Below, one piece after another: positions 9,474-18,010 of a stretch of 64,000 nt of DNA. The stretch is taken from positions 80,872 through 144,871 of the forward strand of contig JAAYAY010000061.1 in assembly GCA_012719125.1 (NCBI GenBank), given 5' to 3'. The position numbers were made by a program, and so were the translations under genes. Origin of the DNA: Planctomycetaceae bacterium. Its GTDB lineage: Bacteria > Planctomycetota > Planctomycetia > Pirellulales > Thermoguttaceae. Under the pieces are notes generated by a model. The model searched no databases, had not been told where the DNA came from, and was given only the letters and a program-made list of their open reading frames with translations. Within the stretch, counting starts at the first letter, position 1, and the number at the start of each line of letters is the position of its first letter.

Positions 9474-10573
9474 TTCCTGTTTTTGACTACCTGCGCGGCT
9501 ACCAGCAGATCCAAGGCGAGGTGGAAGCCGCCCTCAGGCGAGTGATTGCTTCCGGGCAGTTGATTCTCGGTCCGGAGGGAGAAGCGTTCGAACGCGAATT
9601 TGCCGCTTACGCCGGCGCTCGGCAGGCCGTCGCCGTCGCGTCCGGCACCGATGCAATCGTCATCGCCCTCCGTGCCTTGGGGATCGGCCGGGGGGACGAA
9701 GTGATCACGGTCTCGCACACCGCGGCGGCCACCGTCGGCGCCGTGCGGGAAGTAGGGGCTGTTCCCCGTCTGGTCGACGTCGACCGAGATTCGCTGCTCA
9801 TCGATCCCGATCAGATCGAGGCCCATATTGGGCCCCGCACCCGCGCCATTCTTCCGGTGCACCTCTACGGCCGGCCGGCGGCGATCGACGCAATTGGCGC
9901 GATCGCCGCGCGGCACGGGTTGGCAGTTGTGGAAGATTGTGCCCAGGCCCACGGGGCGAGGGTCGCCGGCCGGCACGTGGGCACGTTCGGCGCGATCGGC
10001 TGTTTTTCGTTCTACCCCACCAAGAACCTCGGCGCCCTGGGCGACGGCGGATTGTGCGTGACCGACGACTCGCAACTCGCCGAGCGGATGCGGCAACTTC
10101 GCTTCCACGGGTTCGACGCCCGCCGCGTGTCGCAACTCGAAGGGCGGAACAGCCGGCTGGACGAGATTCAGGCCGCGATACTGCGGGTCAAGCTGCGTCA
10201 TCTGGAAACCGGCCTCTCTGCGCGGCGGCGGATCGCAGGGGAGTACCTGCAAGGGCTCTCCGATGCTCGCCTTTCGTTGCCGGAGTGCGAGCCGGACACG
10301 AATCATGCATGGCATCTGTTTGTCGTCCGCACCCGCCAGCGGGCGCGGTTGATCGAGCATCTCACCCGCTCGCAAATTGGATACGGCATCCACTATCCCG
10401 TCCCCATTCACCTCATGCCGGCCTACTCGCATCTCGGCTATGCGCGGGGGTCCCTGCCCGTCACGGAGTATGCGGCCGAAGAAATCCTCTCCCTGCCGAT
10501 GTTTCCCGAACTGGCAGCCGACGAAGTCCGAGCCGTCTGCCGGGCCGTACTCGATGCATTGCGAGATGAATGA
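9470..10573 (+). CDS. DegT/DnrJ/EryC1/StrS family PLP sugar aminotransferase
   Basis: A 367-residue fold-type I PLP enzyme. Features are the FDYLRGY opening, SHTAAATVGAV near 79, EDCAQAHGA near 157 and YPTKNLGALGDGG with the Schiff-base Lys at residue 185. This family transaminates keto-nucleotide sugars to amino sugars. The start overlaps the stop of the epimerase gene (ATGA). The methyltransferase start in turn overlaps its own stop by ATGA, showing tight coupling. With the epimerase it would make an amino sugar for the polyprenyl-linked glycan. Confidence 0.9.
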   Translation: MIPVFDYLRGYQQIQGEVEAALRRVIASGQLILGPEGEAFEREFAAYAGARQAVAVASGTDAIVIALRALGIGRGDEVITVSHTAAATVGAVREVGAVPRLVDVDRDSLLIDPDQIEAHIGPRTRAILPVHLYGRPAAIDAIGAIAARHGLAVVEDCAQAHGARVAGRHVGTFGAIGCFSFYPTKNLGALGDGGLCVTDDSQLAERMRQLRFHGFDARRVSQLEGRNSRLDEIQAAILRVKLRHLETGLSARRRIAGEYLQGLSDARLSLPECEPDTNHAWHLFVVRTRQRARLIEHLTRSQIGYGIHYPVPIHLMPAYSHLGYARGSLPVTEYAAEEILSLPMFPELAADEVRAVCRAVLDALRDE

Positions 10574-11355
10574 TGGGCGTCATGCACGACGGCGAGTACC
10601 GGATCATGGCGGAAGTGGAGGCCGAACATTGGTGGTATCGCGGCCTGCGCGATCTGATCGCCCGGCTGCTTGCAGTCCACGGGTACACGGCCCGCTCCGA
10701 ACTGCGCGTGCTCGACGCCGGTTGCGGCACCGGCGAGAACCTCCGCATGCTCGGCGGGCTGCTGCAAACCGCCTACCTGGGCGGTTTCGATCCGTCGCCC
10801 ACGGCCCTGGATTATGCCCGCGGAAAGGCCCCCGGTGCCGACGTCTATCCGAGCGACGTCTGCGATCCGGTCTTTCATGCCGATCGCTACGATCTGGTGA
10901 TCAGTTGCGACGTGCTGTACCTGACCGGCTTCGACGCCGCTCGCGAAGGGATGCGGCAAATCGTCGAGCGGATGGAACCGGGGGGCCTTGTGATGATCAA
11001 CCTGCCGGCCTACCAGTGGCTCTTCAGCCGCCACGACGTGGCCGTCGGCACGCGGCAGCGGTTCACTGCGCGCCAGGTGGGGCGGTTCTTGGAATCGGTG
11101 GGGCTGAAGGTCGATCTCTTGACCTACCGGCTATGCGCCCTGTTTCCTGCCGTCGTGCTTGCGAGACTGCCGTCGATGCTGATTGCCCCGCGGGCCGGAG
11201 AGGTGCGTTCCGACCTGGCCTCGACGAATCCGTGGACGGGCCGATGCCTGACTCGAATCCTGTCCTGGGAGAACCGTCTCATTCTCCGCGGCGTCAGATT
11301 CCCATGGGGATCGTCCGTGTTCGCCGTCGCCCGGCGTATTGGGCCTTCCGACTGA
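10570..11355 (+). CDS. Class I SAM-dependent methyltransferase
   Basis: A 261-residue protein with the SAM-binding motif VLDAGCGTGENLRML at about residues 47-61, an acidic LGGFDPS strand, and the post-motif VISCDVLYL near 112. The opening EAEHWWYRGLRDLI is typical of small-molecule or lipid-linked sugar methyltransferases. The C-terminal third is hydrophobic in places. It is the last gene of the operon and ends 39 bases before the convergent DUF2079 gene. It may methylate the glycan or its lipid carrier. Confidence 0.8.
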   Translation: MMGVMHDGEYRIMAEVEAEHWWYRGLRDLIARLLAVHGYTARSELRVLDAGCGTGENLRMLGGLLQTAYLGGFDPSPTALDYARGKAPGADVYPSDVCDPVFHADRYDLVISCDVLYLTGFDAAREGMRQIVERMEPGGLVMINLPAYQWLFSRHDVAVGTRQRFTARQVGRFLESVGLKVDLLTYRLCALFPAVVLARLPSMLIAPRAGEVRSDLASTNPWTGRCLTRILSWENRLILRGVRFPWGSSVFAVARRIGPSD

Positions 11356-11393
11356 CTATCGTCCGACGTCGATCCGCATTCCGCAGGCGGGGT

Positions 11394-13526
11394 CTACCGA
11401 TCCGGATGCGCAGACGGCTGTTCCGGTGCCCGATAGACGTAGATATCGTGCTCGGTGTGCACCAGGTCGAAGCCGGCCCGTTCTGCTTCTGCGGCGACAA
11501 ACTGCATGTCCTCCTCGGACTGAGAGAACTGTTCCCGCAGGTCGAGCACGACCCAGTCAAAGAGTTCCACCGCCGAACGGCCCGGTCCGGCCTGGTCGGC
11601 GAAGGCGGACCAGCGCTGGCGAGCCGTGTGAACCGGCTCGAGTCGCTCGACCATGAGCAGGTGAGCCGCTATCCGACCCGTGGCCAACACATGTGAGTCC
11701 TCGTCTCCGACACGGGCCACGATGCGGTCAAGGGAGGCGTTGCCCGCGGAGCCGACCCGACGGTTCTCGAATATCGTTTTGGTGTTGGTTTGGCCGGGAT
11801 AGCTTGCGATGACCAATCCATTCAACGTCGGACTGCTCCACGGCATCGCGCCGAGCGTCAGCGAGGCAGTGAGACTCGCTGCCAGGGCACCGATGCCGCC
11901 AATCCACAGCCCCTGACCAGGCAGCGGCGCTCGCGCGGCTGGCGGATTGCCATCTTGCGGCCGGGGCCGGCAGCGGTCGCCGCCGATCGTCGCCCCGGAG
12001 ATGGCGGCCGCAAACAGCACCGGCAGGGCCAGCGTTTGATACTGAAATGCAATGCTCGTGGCCGGCACAAAGTCCCATGCAACGAGCACTCCCAACGGCA
12101 TGGCCGCTCCCAGAAGCGTCTTCCAGCCTCGCAAAAGATTGGAGATACCCAACGGCACGCTGAGCGCGAGCAGGAAGTTGACGCAGCGGTATCGGAATAC
12201 GCTACCCCAGAATTGCTCGGGCCGCAGTATCGGCGAAAGCACAACTTCCGCCGGCGTGTCGCCCAGATTGGCGAATCGGGCGGCCTCTTCATGTGAGAAG
12301 GGCGCCAGTTGGCAAATCGTGAAGAAATAGAGCATCGGCACGCCGGCCGTCAGCAACCACGCCCATGGCGGCAACGTGCCGGCAAGCGGAGCCTGGGCTC
12401 TCAAGCGTGAGACTGTTGTGCCGCGAATCCGCCGGTCCGACCAGGCGACGACCGTCATCACCAAGGCGAACCAGGCCAGGTTCACGGCGACGTAGTCCTG
12501 CCAGGTGCATGCAAAAACCGCCAGAAAGGCGGCGGTTATCTTCCGCCCTGCAACCAACGCAGAGATTGCCGCAAACAAGAGCACCATCGCGACACTGACC
12601 GGATGCCAGCCGTAGGAGTAGTTCAGGTTGAGTTGACTCACGGAGGGGAATACCAGGTAGGCCGCGGCCCAGACGCAGCCGGCGGCTGTGCCTCCGCCCA
12701 ATCGCCGCACGATGAGATGAATGAAGACCGCCGGCAACGCCAGGCAAACGGCTTGCAGAACGATGAACAGCCGCACGTCGTGGGTCATGCCCCAGATCGG
12801 CGTCAACAAGGCAACCGCCGGGCAGAAATGATCCCAGAAGGCCGGCAAGCCCGGAGTCTCCATCATAAATCCGCGTCCGGCCCAGGTGTTCGCCACACGC
12901 CAACCATATTGAGCGAAGTCGCAGTACCCAAGGAGATAATCACGAAAGGCGGTGAGGCCCTGAAACATCCACCACGCACAAGCTGCGATCGCCGTCACGA
13001 CGACCACTGTGAGCGCAAGCTTGCTCGATTTTCCCGGGGAATCGCCGGAAGGGAGCGTGTAGCCGGCCGCGATGGCCCGTGCCGCCGCCCCCGTCACACC
13101 GGCCAGGAGCAGCGGTTCGAAGAACGTATGCGGAATGGGCATTCCGGCAAGCCGCAGAAAGCTGGCAAGCGGGATGATCCACGCCGCCAAGAGCCAGGCC
13201 GTTGGGGCCGACAAAGCCGCCGTATTGTTCGACCTGCCCGCTCGATAGGCAGCCCAGGCCAAGGTGGTTGCTCCAGCCACCAACAGAACCGCCCGGCTCA
13301 GTGGGAGCGCGACGACTCCCCAGACCGGAGGTATCGATGAAACCACGATATAGAGCAGGACCCAGTGCTCGCGAAGGACCAACAGCCCAGCCGCCCAGGC
13401 CCATCCGATCCCGGCAAGCACGGCCGCGGTACGACCGGCAAGCTCCGACGAGACTTGGCGTCGGTTGGGTGCGATCTGATCGCTACGCGGCAAGCGCCCC
13501 CCTGAAGTTCGTGTGCGGCGTCGCAT
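11394..13526 (-). CDS. DUF2079 multi-spanning membrane protein
   Basis: About 710 residues with roughly 12 membrane helices and a soluble C-terminal domain of about 130 residues. The motif region CDFAQYGWRVANTWAG and FWDHFCPAVALLTPIW is the conserved DUF2079 core. The family resembles lipid-linked glycosyltransferases of the GT-C type, with large loops after the first helices. The ATG at 13526 is a choice: the reading frame stays open far upstream, but that part is antisense to the ABC permease and looks non-coding. The convergent glycan operon suggests a role in adding sugars to a surface polymer. Confidence 0.75.
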   Translation of the reverse strand: MRRRTRTSGGRLPRSDQIAPNRRQVSSELAGRTAAVLAGIGWAWAAGLLVLREHWVLLYIVVSSIPPVWGVVALPLSRAVLLVAGATTLAWAAYRAGRSNNTAALSAPTAWLLAAWIIPLASFLRLAGMPIPHTFFEPLLLAGVTGAAARAIAAGYTLPSGDSPGKSSKLALTVVVVTAIAACAWWMFQGLTAFRDYLLGYCDFAQYGWRVANTWAGRGFMMETPGLPAFWDHFCPAVALLTPIWGMTHDVRLFIVLQAVCLALPAVFIHLIVRRLGGGTAAGCVWAAAYLVFPSVSQLNLNYSYGWHPVSVAMVLLFAAISALVAGRKITAAFLAVFACTWQDYVAVNLAWFALVMTVVAWSDRRIRGTTVSRLRAQAPLAGTLPPWAWLLTAGVPMLYFFTICQLAPFSHEEAARFANLGDTPAEVVLSPILRPEQFWGSVFRYRCVNFLLALSVPLGISNLLRGWKTLLGAAMPLGVLVAWDFVPATSIAFQYQTLALPVLFAAAISGATIGGDRCRPRPQDGNPPAARAPLPGQGLWIGGIGALAASLTASLTLGAMPWSSPTLNGLVIASYPGQTNTKTIFENRRVGSAGNASLDRIVARVGDEDSHVLATGRIAAHLLMVERLEPVHTARQRWSAFADQAGPGRSAVELFDWVVLDLREQFSQSEEDMQFVAAEAERAGFDLVHTEHDIYVYRAPEQPSAHPDR

Positions 13527-13678
13527 GTGGCCCAGTATCGGCGAACAGGGATGACGGGTCAATATCCCTCGGATTTCCTGCCGGTTCGGCACAATCCCCG
13601 ACGACCGCAACGCAACAATTGAGTTTGCTGCGAGATTCGTGGTACGATAGAGCCCGTCGTACCTTTCATTCAGCTTGT

Positions 13679-13725
13679 GCACGTCAACAAGACGTGCTCT
13701 ATCAGCCTTCGGTGCCGTAAGGCAC
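13679..13725 (+). promoter_or_regulatory. Two adjacent hairpins in the leader of the ABC permease gene
   Basis: GCACGTC-AACAA-GACGTGC (13679-13697) is a perfect 7-bp stem. GTGCC-GTAA-GGCAC (13712-13725) is a 5-bp stem with a tetraloop that ends just before the GAGGA ribosome site. Neither has a T-tract. They could be leader structures that affect translation of the permease. Confidence 0.35.
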
Positions 13726-13736
13726 GCCGAGGAATG

Positions 13737-15332
13737 ATGCACCGGCCTGCCTACCTTTGCGCCCTTCTCCGCCGCCCTGCCGTGTGGCTCGGCGCCGTCT
13801 GCGTCGCGCTGGCGGCCGGTGCGCTGGGGCTCGACGCGAGGATTGGGTCGCTGGTCCGCAATACGGGTTGGCTGGTGCTGGGAACACTGGCCGTCAGCCT
13901 GCCGGTGGGAATCTTGGCCGCGGTGGCGATTGCGCGGACCGCTGTGGCGGGCCGGCGATTGGCCGCGGCGGGGCTGGGGGCGATGCTGTTGGTGCCGGTA
14001 TACCTGCAGGCGGCCGCCTGGCAGGCAGGCTTCGGACTGCAGGGATGGGTGACATTGAATTGGCATTGCGGTGCGTGGCTCGCGGGCATGCCGGCCGCCG
14101 TCTGGATCCATGGTCTGGCCGCAGTGCCGTGGGTGACGCTGATCGTCGCCGTGGGGCTGAAGCTTGTGGAGCCGGAGTTGGAGGAGCAGGCATTGCTCGA
14201 TGCCTCGCCGGTGCGAGTGTTTTGGCACGTAACCCTGCCCGCCTGCTACGGGGCGATCGGTGTGGCGGCACTGTGGGTGGCGGTGACGACTTCGGCCGAG
14301 ATGTCGGTGACCGATCTGTTCGCGGTGCGGACGTTTGCCGAAGAAATCTACACGCAGGCGGAGTCGGGGCCGCAGCCTGTGGATGGCGTGTTCATCGGTC
14401 CGCCCGGTTTCCTCGGTTGTCTGTTGACGACGACGGCCATGATCCTTGTTGGCATGCTGCTGCTGATGCCGTTGGCTTCGGCGCGGCGTCCGCCGAGCCG
14501 GCGGCGGATGGTCGTGTATCGCCTGGGTCGCTTGAGACCTGTTGCTGTTTTGGTACTGGCAGTCCTTCTGGTTACGGTGATTGGCGTGCCGCTGGTCAAT
14601 CTGTCGGCGAAGGCGGGGATTGTAGTGACGCAAACGGAGACGGGGCGTGTGCGGCAGTGGTCGGCGGCCAAGTTTGCCGAGGTGGTCGCCATGGCGCCGA
14701 AGGAATATGGGGAGGAGTTCGGCTGGACGTTGCTGATCGGGTTGCTGGCCGCCACGGCAGCAACGGTCGTGGGTGCGGTATTGGCTTGGGCGGCACATCG
14801 CAGACGGACGGTTCGGGGTGTCGTGTGGTTTCTCACGGCGGCGGCGCTGGCGGTTCCCGGTCCGGTGATCGGGCTGGCGGTCATCTGGCTGGTCAACCGG
14901 CCGGGGATTCCGCTGTGCACGTTTCTCTACAACCAGTCGATCTTTGCCCCGTGGCTGGCGCAGACGATTCGGGCCTTGCCCCCGGCGGTACTGATCATGT
15001 GGTTTGCCTTTCGCAGCATCCCGCCGGCCGTGCTGGACGCGGCTCGGGTGGACGGGGCCGGGCCGTGGTCGCAGTTGGTCCGGATCGTCTTGCCCATGCG
15101 ATGGTCGGCCCTGCTGCTGGCCTGGTTGACGTCGGCCGTGGTGGCCACGGGCGACCTGGGAGCGAGCGTGCTGACGGTTCCACCCGGGGTGACGACCCTG
15201 CCGATTCGGATCTTCACGTTGCTGCACTACGGGGTGGAAGACGTGGTGGCGGGGATTTGTCTGGCGTTGGCGGTCGGGTTTGCGGCGGTGACGTTGTTGG
15301 CGGGTTGGTGGGTGCGGCGGTGGTTGGTGTGA
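13737..15332 (+). CDS. Fused ABC transporter permease, iron(III)/FbpB type
   Basis: A 531-residue permease with two tandem BPD_transp_1 domains, so one polypeptide supplies both membrane halves. Each half has an EAA loop: EEQALLDASPVRVFWHVTLP at about 155-175 and LDAARVDGAGPWSQLVRIVL at about 430-450. The architecture is that of FbpB/AfuB permeases for ferric iron, sometimes spermidine or thiamine. The start follows GAGGA, and two adjacent ATG codons (13734, 13737) are possible. No binding protein or ATPase gene lies beside it, so it must use partners encoded elsewhere or be cut off from its operon. Confidence 0.85.
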   Translation: MHRPAYLCALLRRPAVWLGAVCVALAAGALGLDARIGSLVRNTGWLVLGTLAVSLPVGILAAVAIARTAVAGRRLAAAGLGAMLLVPVYLQAAAWQAGFGLQGWVTLNWHCGAWLAGMPAAVWIHGLAAVPWVTLIVAVGLKLVEPELEEQALLDASPVRVFWHVTLPACYGAIGVAALWVAVTTSAEMSVTDLFAVRTFAEEIYTQAESGPQPVDGVFIGPPGFLGCLLTTTAMILVGMLLLMPLASARRPPSRRRMVVYRLGRLRPVAVLVLAVLLVTVIGVPLVNLSAKAGIVVTQTETGRVRQWSAAKFAEVVAMAPKEYGEEFGWTLLIGLLAATAATVVGAVLAWAAHRRRTVRGVVWFLTAAALAVPGPVIGLAVIWLVNRPGIPLCTFLYNQSIFAPWLAQTIRALPPAVLIMWFAFRSIPPAVLDAARVDGAGPWSQLVRIVLPMRWSALLLAWLTSAVVATGDLGASVLTVPPGVTTLPIRIFTLLHYGVEDVVAGICLALAVGFAAVTLLAGWWVRRWLV

Positions 15333-15430
15333 CTGTGCGGGGGCTGGTGGGCGGGCTGGGGAGTAGAGATTGTTGACCGGACCGGCAAAAGCTGATACGA
15401 TTGTATATATTCGTTCACCATAAGGAGTAC

Positions 15431-15718
15431 ATGGCAATGCCCTATTCCTTCCCAACAGAACTCCAACAGCTTGTTCAGCGTCAGCTGGCAACAGGGAACT
15501 ATGCCAACGAGGACGAGGTGCTGTTGGACGCAATGATCGCCCTGAACGAGCGAGAAGAGCTTCTTCAACAATGGAAAGCCGAGATTCGAAGCCGGATCGA
15601 TTCACTCGACCGTGGCGAAGGGATCGAGTTGCAGGGCGATGATGCTTTGCAGGCATTTGCGGACGAAATCAAGTCGGAGGGGCGGCGAGCCTATGAAGCG
15701 AACAGGAGCATACCTTGA
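15431..15718 (+). CDS. parD: ParD-type antitoxin
   Basis: About 95 residues. The N-terminus (YSFPTELQQLVQRQLATGNY, then ANEDEVLLDAMIAL) is the ribbon-helix-helix DNA-binding domain of ParD antitoxins. The acidic, flexible C-terminal part would wrap ParE. AAGGAG at 15422-15427 fits ATG at 15437 better than the ATG at 15431. An AT-rich stretch (GATACGATTGTATATATTCG) just upstream is the likely promoter and autoregulatory operator. The toxin gene overlaps the stop by four bases. It lies next to the phage-type block, a common place for such modules. Confidence 0.85.
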   Translation: MAMPYSFPTELQQLVQRQLATGNYANEDEVLLDAMIALNEREELLQQWKAEIRSRIDSLDRGEGIELQGDDALQAFADEIKSEGRRAYEANRSIP

Positions 15719-16017
15719 GTCGCTTAACGCTTGCGCGCGGCGTGCGTGGGGATCTTCGCGGCATCTGGCGATACATCGGCATTGAGAACCAGAACCCTGA
15801 CGCGGCGGACCGAGAGATCGACCGGATTACCGCTGCATTCGGAGTACTGGCTCGTGAACCGTTGCTCGGACAAGCCCGGGAAGATCTCGCTTCTGGAGTT
15901 CGCTCATTTGTCGTCGGTTCTTACATCGTACTCTACGCTCTTCAAGAACACGGAGTACGCGTTGTTCAGGTGGTGCACTCGGCACGGGATATCCAGGCGA
16001 CTTTTCGACGACCGTGA
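15715..16017 (+). CDS. parE: ParE/RelE superfamily toxin
   Basis: A 100-residue ParE-family protein. Features are the basic helical start RGVRGDLRGIWRYIG, LAREPLLGQARED in the middle, and the beta-strand core RSFVVGSYIVLYAL and VRVVQVVHSARDI. ParE toxins poison DNA gyrase. Translation begins at a TTG that overlaps the parD stop (TTGA), with AGGAG seven bases upstream, so it depends on parD translation. The gene is intact. Confidence 0.88.
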   Translation: MSRLTLARGVRGDLRGIWRYIGIENQNPDAADREIDRITAAFGVLAREPLLGQAREDLASGVRSFVVGSYIVLYALQEHGVRVVQVVHSARDIQATFRRP

Positions 16018-16048
16018 AGGTCGGCTCTGGGGAGCCAACCTACAGGGG

Positions 16049-16897
16049 TCATGTATTCGGCGTTGACACAAACAACGCGTCAAACTCGGCCGCGTCGTAG
16101 AGGTAGGCGCTGCCGTTGGTGAGGCGGTCCCAGCCGGCGGGGTCGCCGCGGTAGGCGTGGTTCCAGCCGTAAACGTTGCCGCCGTGCTTGATGGATCGCT
16201 CGCGGAAGGTGTAGTCGATCTGCCAGGCGAACTCGGCCACGGGTTCGCCCAGGCCGGCACGGAATAACTTGGTTGCTTCAGCCCCCTCGAAGAGCAAGGT
16301 CTCGGCCGGGCAACCCAGAAACTCACTGGCATTGACCTTCCCCTGGATGGCGTGGATGACAGACCAGGGGGGATTGATCACCTGATGCCAGGTGAGCCGG
16401 TGCTCGGTGACAGGCACGATCTTGACCGGTTCCAAGTCGGCGGGCAGGGAGGCGGTCGGCTCGTCGTCCCACTGCCAGCCTTCGACGGTGATCGGCATCG
16501 TATCCGTATGGTGGACCATCCGGTAGCTCAGGTAGGTGCCGGCCTGGTTGGCCGGTCCGTCGTCGCGGTCCTGCTCGACGAGAGTCTGATAGTCGACGAT
16601 TGCCTTGGCAAAGGAGCCGCTGTAGCTGTTGAGCCCGGTCGTCAGGTCGTCGAGGGTCTGGACGTCGGGGGCGTCGGGGTCGAAGGGCTCGAAGCGGAGG
16701 CGGACGGCGTAGACGGCGGGCTTGCCCGGATAGTGCACCGAGACGCCGCCGCCGTACTGGCTGGCGGTGCCCATGACTTCGGCGGCGAAGGCGTCGCGGT
16801 CTTCCCAGGCGATGAGGAAACTACGCGTTGCCAGGAAGCCGCCCGAGTTGTACTCCTCGGAAGGCGAACCAGCCAGTTCTTTGAAGAGGATCGACAT
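16049..16897 (-). CDS. Phage-type structural-block protein, unassigned
   Basis: A 282-residue protein of no family I can name with certainty. It has a mixed alpha/beta look, no signal peptide and no membrane helix. Conserved-looking motifs are LTWHQVINPPWSVIHAI, FLGCPAETLLFEGAEA and YGWNHAYRGDPAGWDRL. It is the last gene of the leftward capsid/neck/tail block, so it is probably a tail or adaptor component by position. The start is preceded on the coding strand by the GACAACTCC leader and the heptamer repeats shared by the block. Confidence 0.6.
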   Translation of the reverse strand: MSILFKELAGSPSEEYNSGGFLATRSFLIAWEDRDAFAAEVMGTASQYGGGVSVHYPGKPAVYAVRLRFEPFDPDAPDVQTLDDLTTGLNSYSGSFAKAIVDYQTLVEQDRDDGPANQAGTYLSYRMVHHTDTMPITVEGWQWDDEPTASLPADLEPVKIVPVTEHRLTWHQVINPPWSVIHAIQGKVNASEFLGCPAETLLFEGAEATKLFRAGLGEPVAEFAWQIDYTFRERSIKHGGNVYGWNHAYRGDPAGWDRLTNGSAYLYDAAEFDALFVSTPNT

Positions 16898-16910
16898 GGC
16901 AGGAGTTGTC

Positions 16911-16940
16911 AGGGTTCGGGGTTCAGGGTTCAGGGTTCGG
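16911..16940. repeat. GGGTTC(A/G) heptamer repeats, copy 1
   Basis: Five G-runs spaced by TTCA or TTCG lie immediately before the start of the 282-residue gene. On the + strand they meet the usual four-tract G-quadruplex pattern, and this strand is the template strand of the gene. Confidence 0.8.
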
Positions 16941-16961
16941 GGGGCGGGAACGACGAAGGGG

Positions 16962-17026
16962 GTAGGGTGCGTCTTGACGCACCAATTGGCTCATATCAAC
17001 GATCGGTGCGTCGAGACGCACCCTAC
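16962..17026. repeat. 65-bp inverted-repeat element whose end supplies a stop codon
   Basis: The left arm at 16962-16983 (GTAGGGTGCGTC, then TTGACGCACC) and the right arm at 17005-17026 (GGTGCGTC, then GAGACGCACCCTAC) form a 22-base terminal inverted repeat with a central mismatch. Each arm is itself palindromic (GGTGCGTC/GACGCACC), so cruciforms are possible. It has no coding capacity. The stop codon of the leftward gene at 17023-17025 lies inside the right arm. Confidence 0.75.
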
Positions 17027-17565
17027 GCGCTTGAGGAAGACGACGATTGGGATGTTGACAGCGTTCCGAGAACGGCGATGTCGAACGTGACGGGGCCGGC
17101 GACGGCTTCGATCTTCAGGTCGGTCTGGCCGGCGGGAATGCTCCAGCCCTCCTGGGTGTTGGCCAGAAGAAGCGGACTTCCGGCGGGCACCTTGATCCGG
17201 CTGCCGCTCACACCGAAGGGTTGTTCCCAGGCATTGGAGGCGGCGCCGCCGACCAGGAGATATCCGTCGCCGCCGGTCGTCGTGTTGGTGATCAGGATCG
17301 CCCTGACGGCGCTCAGGGGGATTTCGATGAACGAGCCGAACAGGTCTTGATACAACTGGTCCAGTTCATAGACGACGGACTGGCCGTCGGCGAGCGACTG
17401 GCCCGAGGCGTGCCACACTGCGTCGGCCTGGCCGCTGCCGTTGCCGTCGAGCAGGTCGGCACTGGAACGAAGGCGATTGCTGTCGACGATCGGGAGCGTG
17501 TCGACATGGTCGGTCCAGGTCCAGGCAAGTTCGGCCTGGACTTTGCTGCGAAGGGTGGTGGTCAT
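17023..17565 (-). CDS. Phage-type structural-block protein, possibly tail-associated
   Basis: A 180-residue protein without a family name I can defend. The first half has WTWTDHVDTLPIVDSNRL and an LDGNGSGQADAVWH motif. The second half is beta-rich (AILITNTTTGGDGYLLVGGA, IKVPAGSPLLLA), as in tail or receptor-binding components. It ends in a serine run (SQSSSSSSA), and its stop codon lies inside the right arm of the inverted-repeat element at 16962-17026. The original C-terminus may therefore have been longer. It lies between the 282-residue gene and a DUF3168-like gene, all leftward. Confidence 0.6.
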   Translation of the reverse strand: MTTTLRSKVQAELAWTWTDHVDTLPIVDSNRLRSSADLLDGNGSGQADAVWHASGQSLADGQSVVYELDQLYQDLFGSFIEIPLSAVRAILITNTTTGGDGYLLVGGAASNAWEQPFGVSGSRIKVPAGSPLLLANTQEGWSIPAGQTDLKIEAVAGPVTFDIAVLGTLSTSQSSSSSSA

Positions 17566-17574
17566 GGGAGTTGT

Positions 17575-17595
17575 CGGGGTTCAGGGTTCAGGGGG
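17575..17595. repeat. GGGTTCA heptamer repeats, copy 2
   Basis: GGGGTTCAGGGTTCAGGGGG lies directly upstream of the 180-residue gene, after a GTTGTC spacer that recurs before the other genes of the block. It has four G-runs on the template strand. Confidence 0.75.
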
Positions 17596-17998
17596 CGGGG
17601 GGCGGGGCCGGAAGGCGAACGCGGGCGAGCATCTCGACGCGGAACTGCCAGGTGCCGTCGTCGTCCTGGCGGCAGTCGTCTTGGATTCGGCGGAGGCTTT
17701 GGACTTCGGCGCCGCCGGCAAGACTGAATTGGGATCGATCAAACACGGTCAGGAATTGTTGGACGACGGCGACTGCGGCGTCGAAGCTGTCGTGGCGCAG
17801 TCGCATTTCGATCGTGACTTCTTCGAGCGTTTCGCCGGAGTTGGTTCGGCAGACCGTGCGGCGCGACTGCCGGGAGAGCGTGGCTCGGGGTAAGGAGCCG
17901 AGCGACGAGCGGCCCGTCGTGACCCGGTCGGCCGGCAGGAGCGCGCCCAGCGCCGCGTCGTTGCTCCAACGTTGGTGAAGGGCTTGTTCGAGGTTCAT
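17588..17998 (-). CDS. DUF3168-like tail-terminator/completion protein
   Basis: A 136-residue protein with the shape of DUF3168 (gp17/gpU-like) tail-completion proteins. It has an N-terminal helix (NLEQALHQRWSNDAALGALL), a short variable stretch, a strand-helix unit VTIEMRLRHDSFDAAVAVVQQF, and closing strands WQFRVEMLARVRL. Such proteins cap the tail tube or join tail to head in siphophages and gene transfer agents. The gene lies 13 bases after the head-closure-like gene and follows the usual order head closure, tail terminator. Confidence 0.55.
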   Translation of the reverse strand: MNLEQALHQRWSNDAALGALLPADRVTTGRSSLGSLPRATLSRQSRRTVCRTNSGETLEEVTIEMRLRHDSFDAAVAVVQQFLTVFDRSQFSLAGGAEVQSLRRIQDDCRQDDDGTWQFRVEMLARVRLPAPPPAP

Positions 17999-18010
17999 GG
18001 GAGAGCCAAG

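Noticed and set aside
13527..15656. Very long minus-strand open frame running from the DUF2079 gene through the ABC permease and parD
   Set aside because: The part upstream of 13526 is Arg/Pro/His/Gln-rich, antisense to the clear permease, and looks like a high-GC shadow. Only the DUF2079 part is real.
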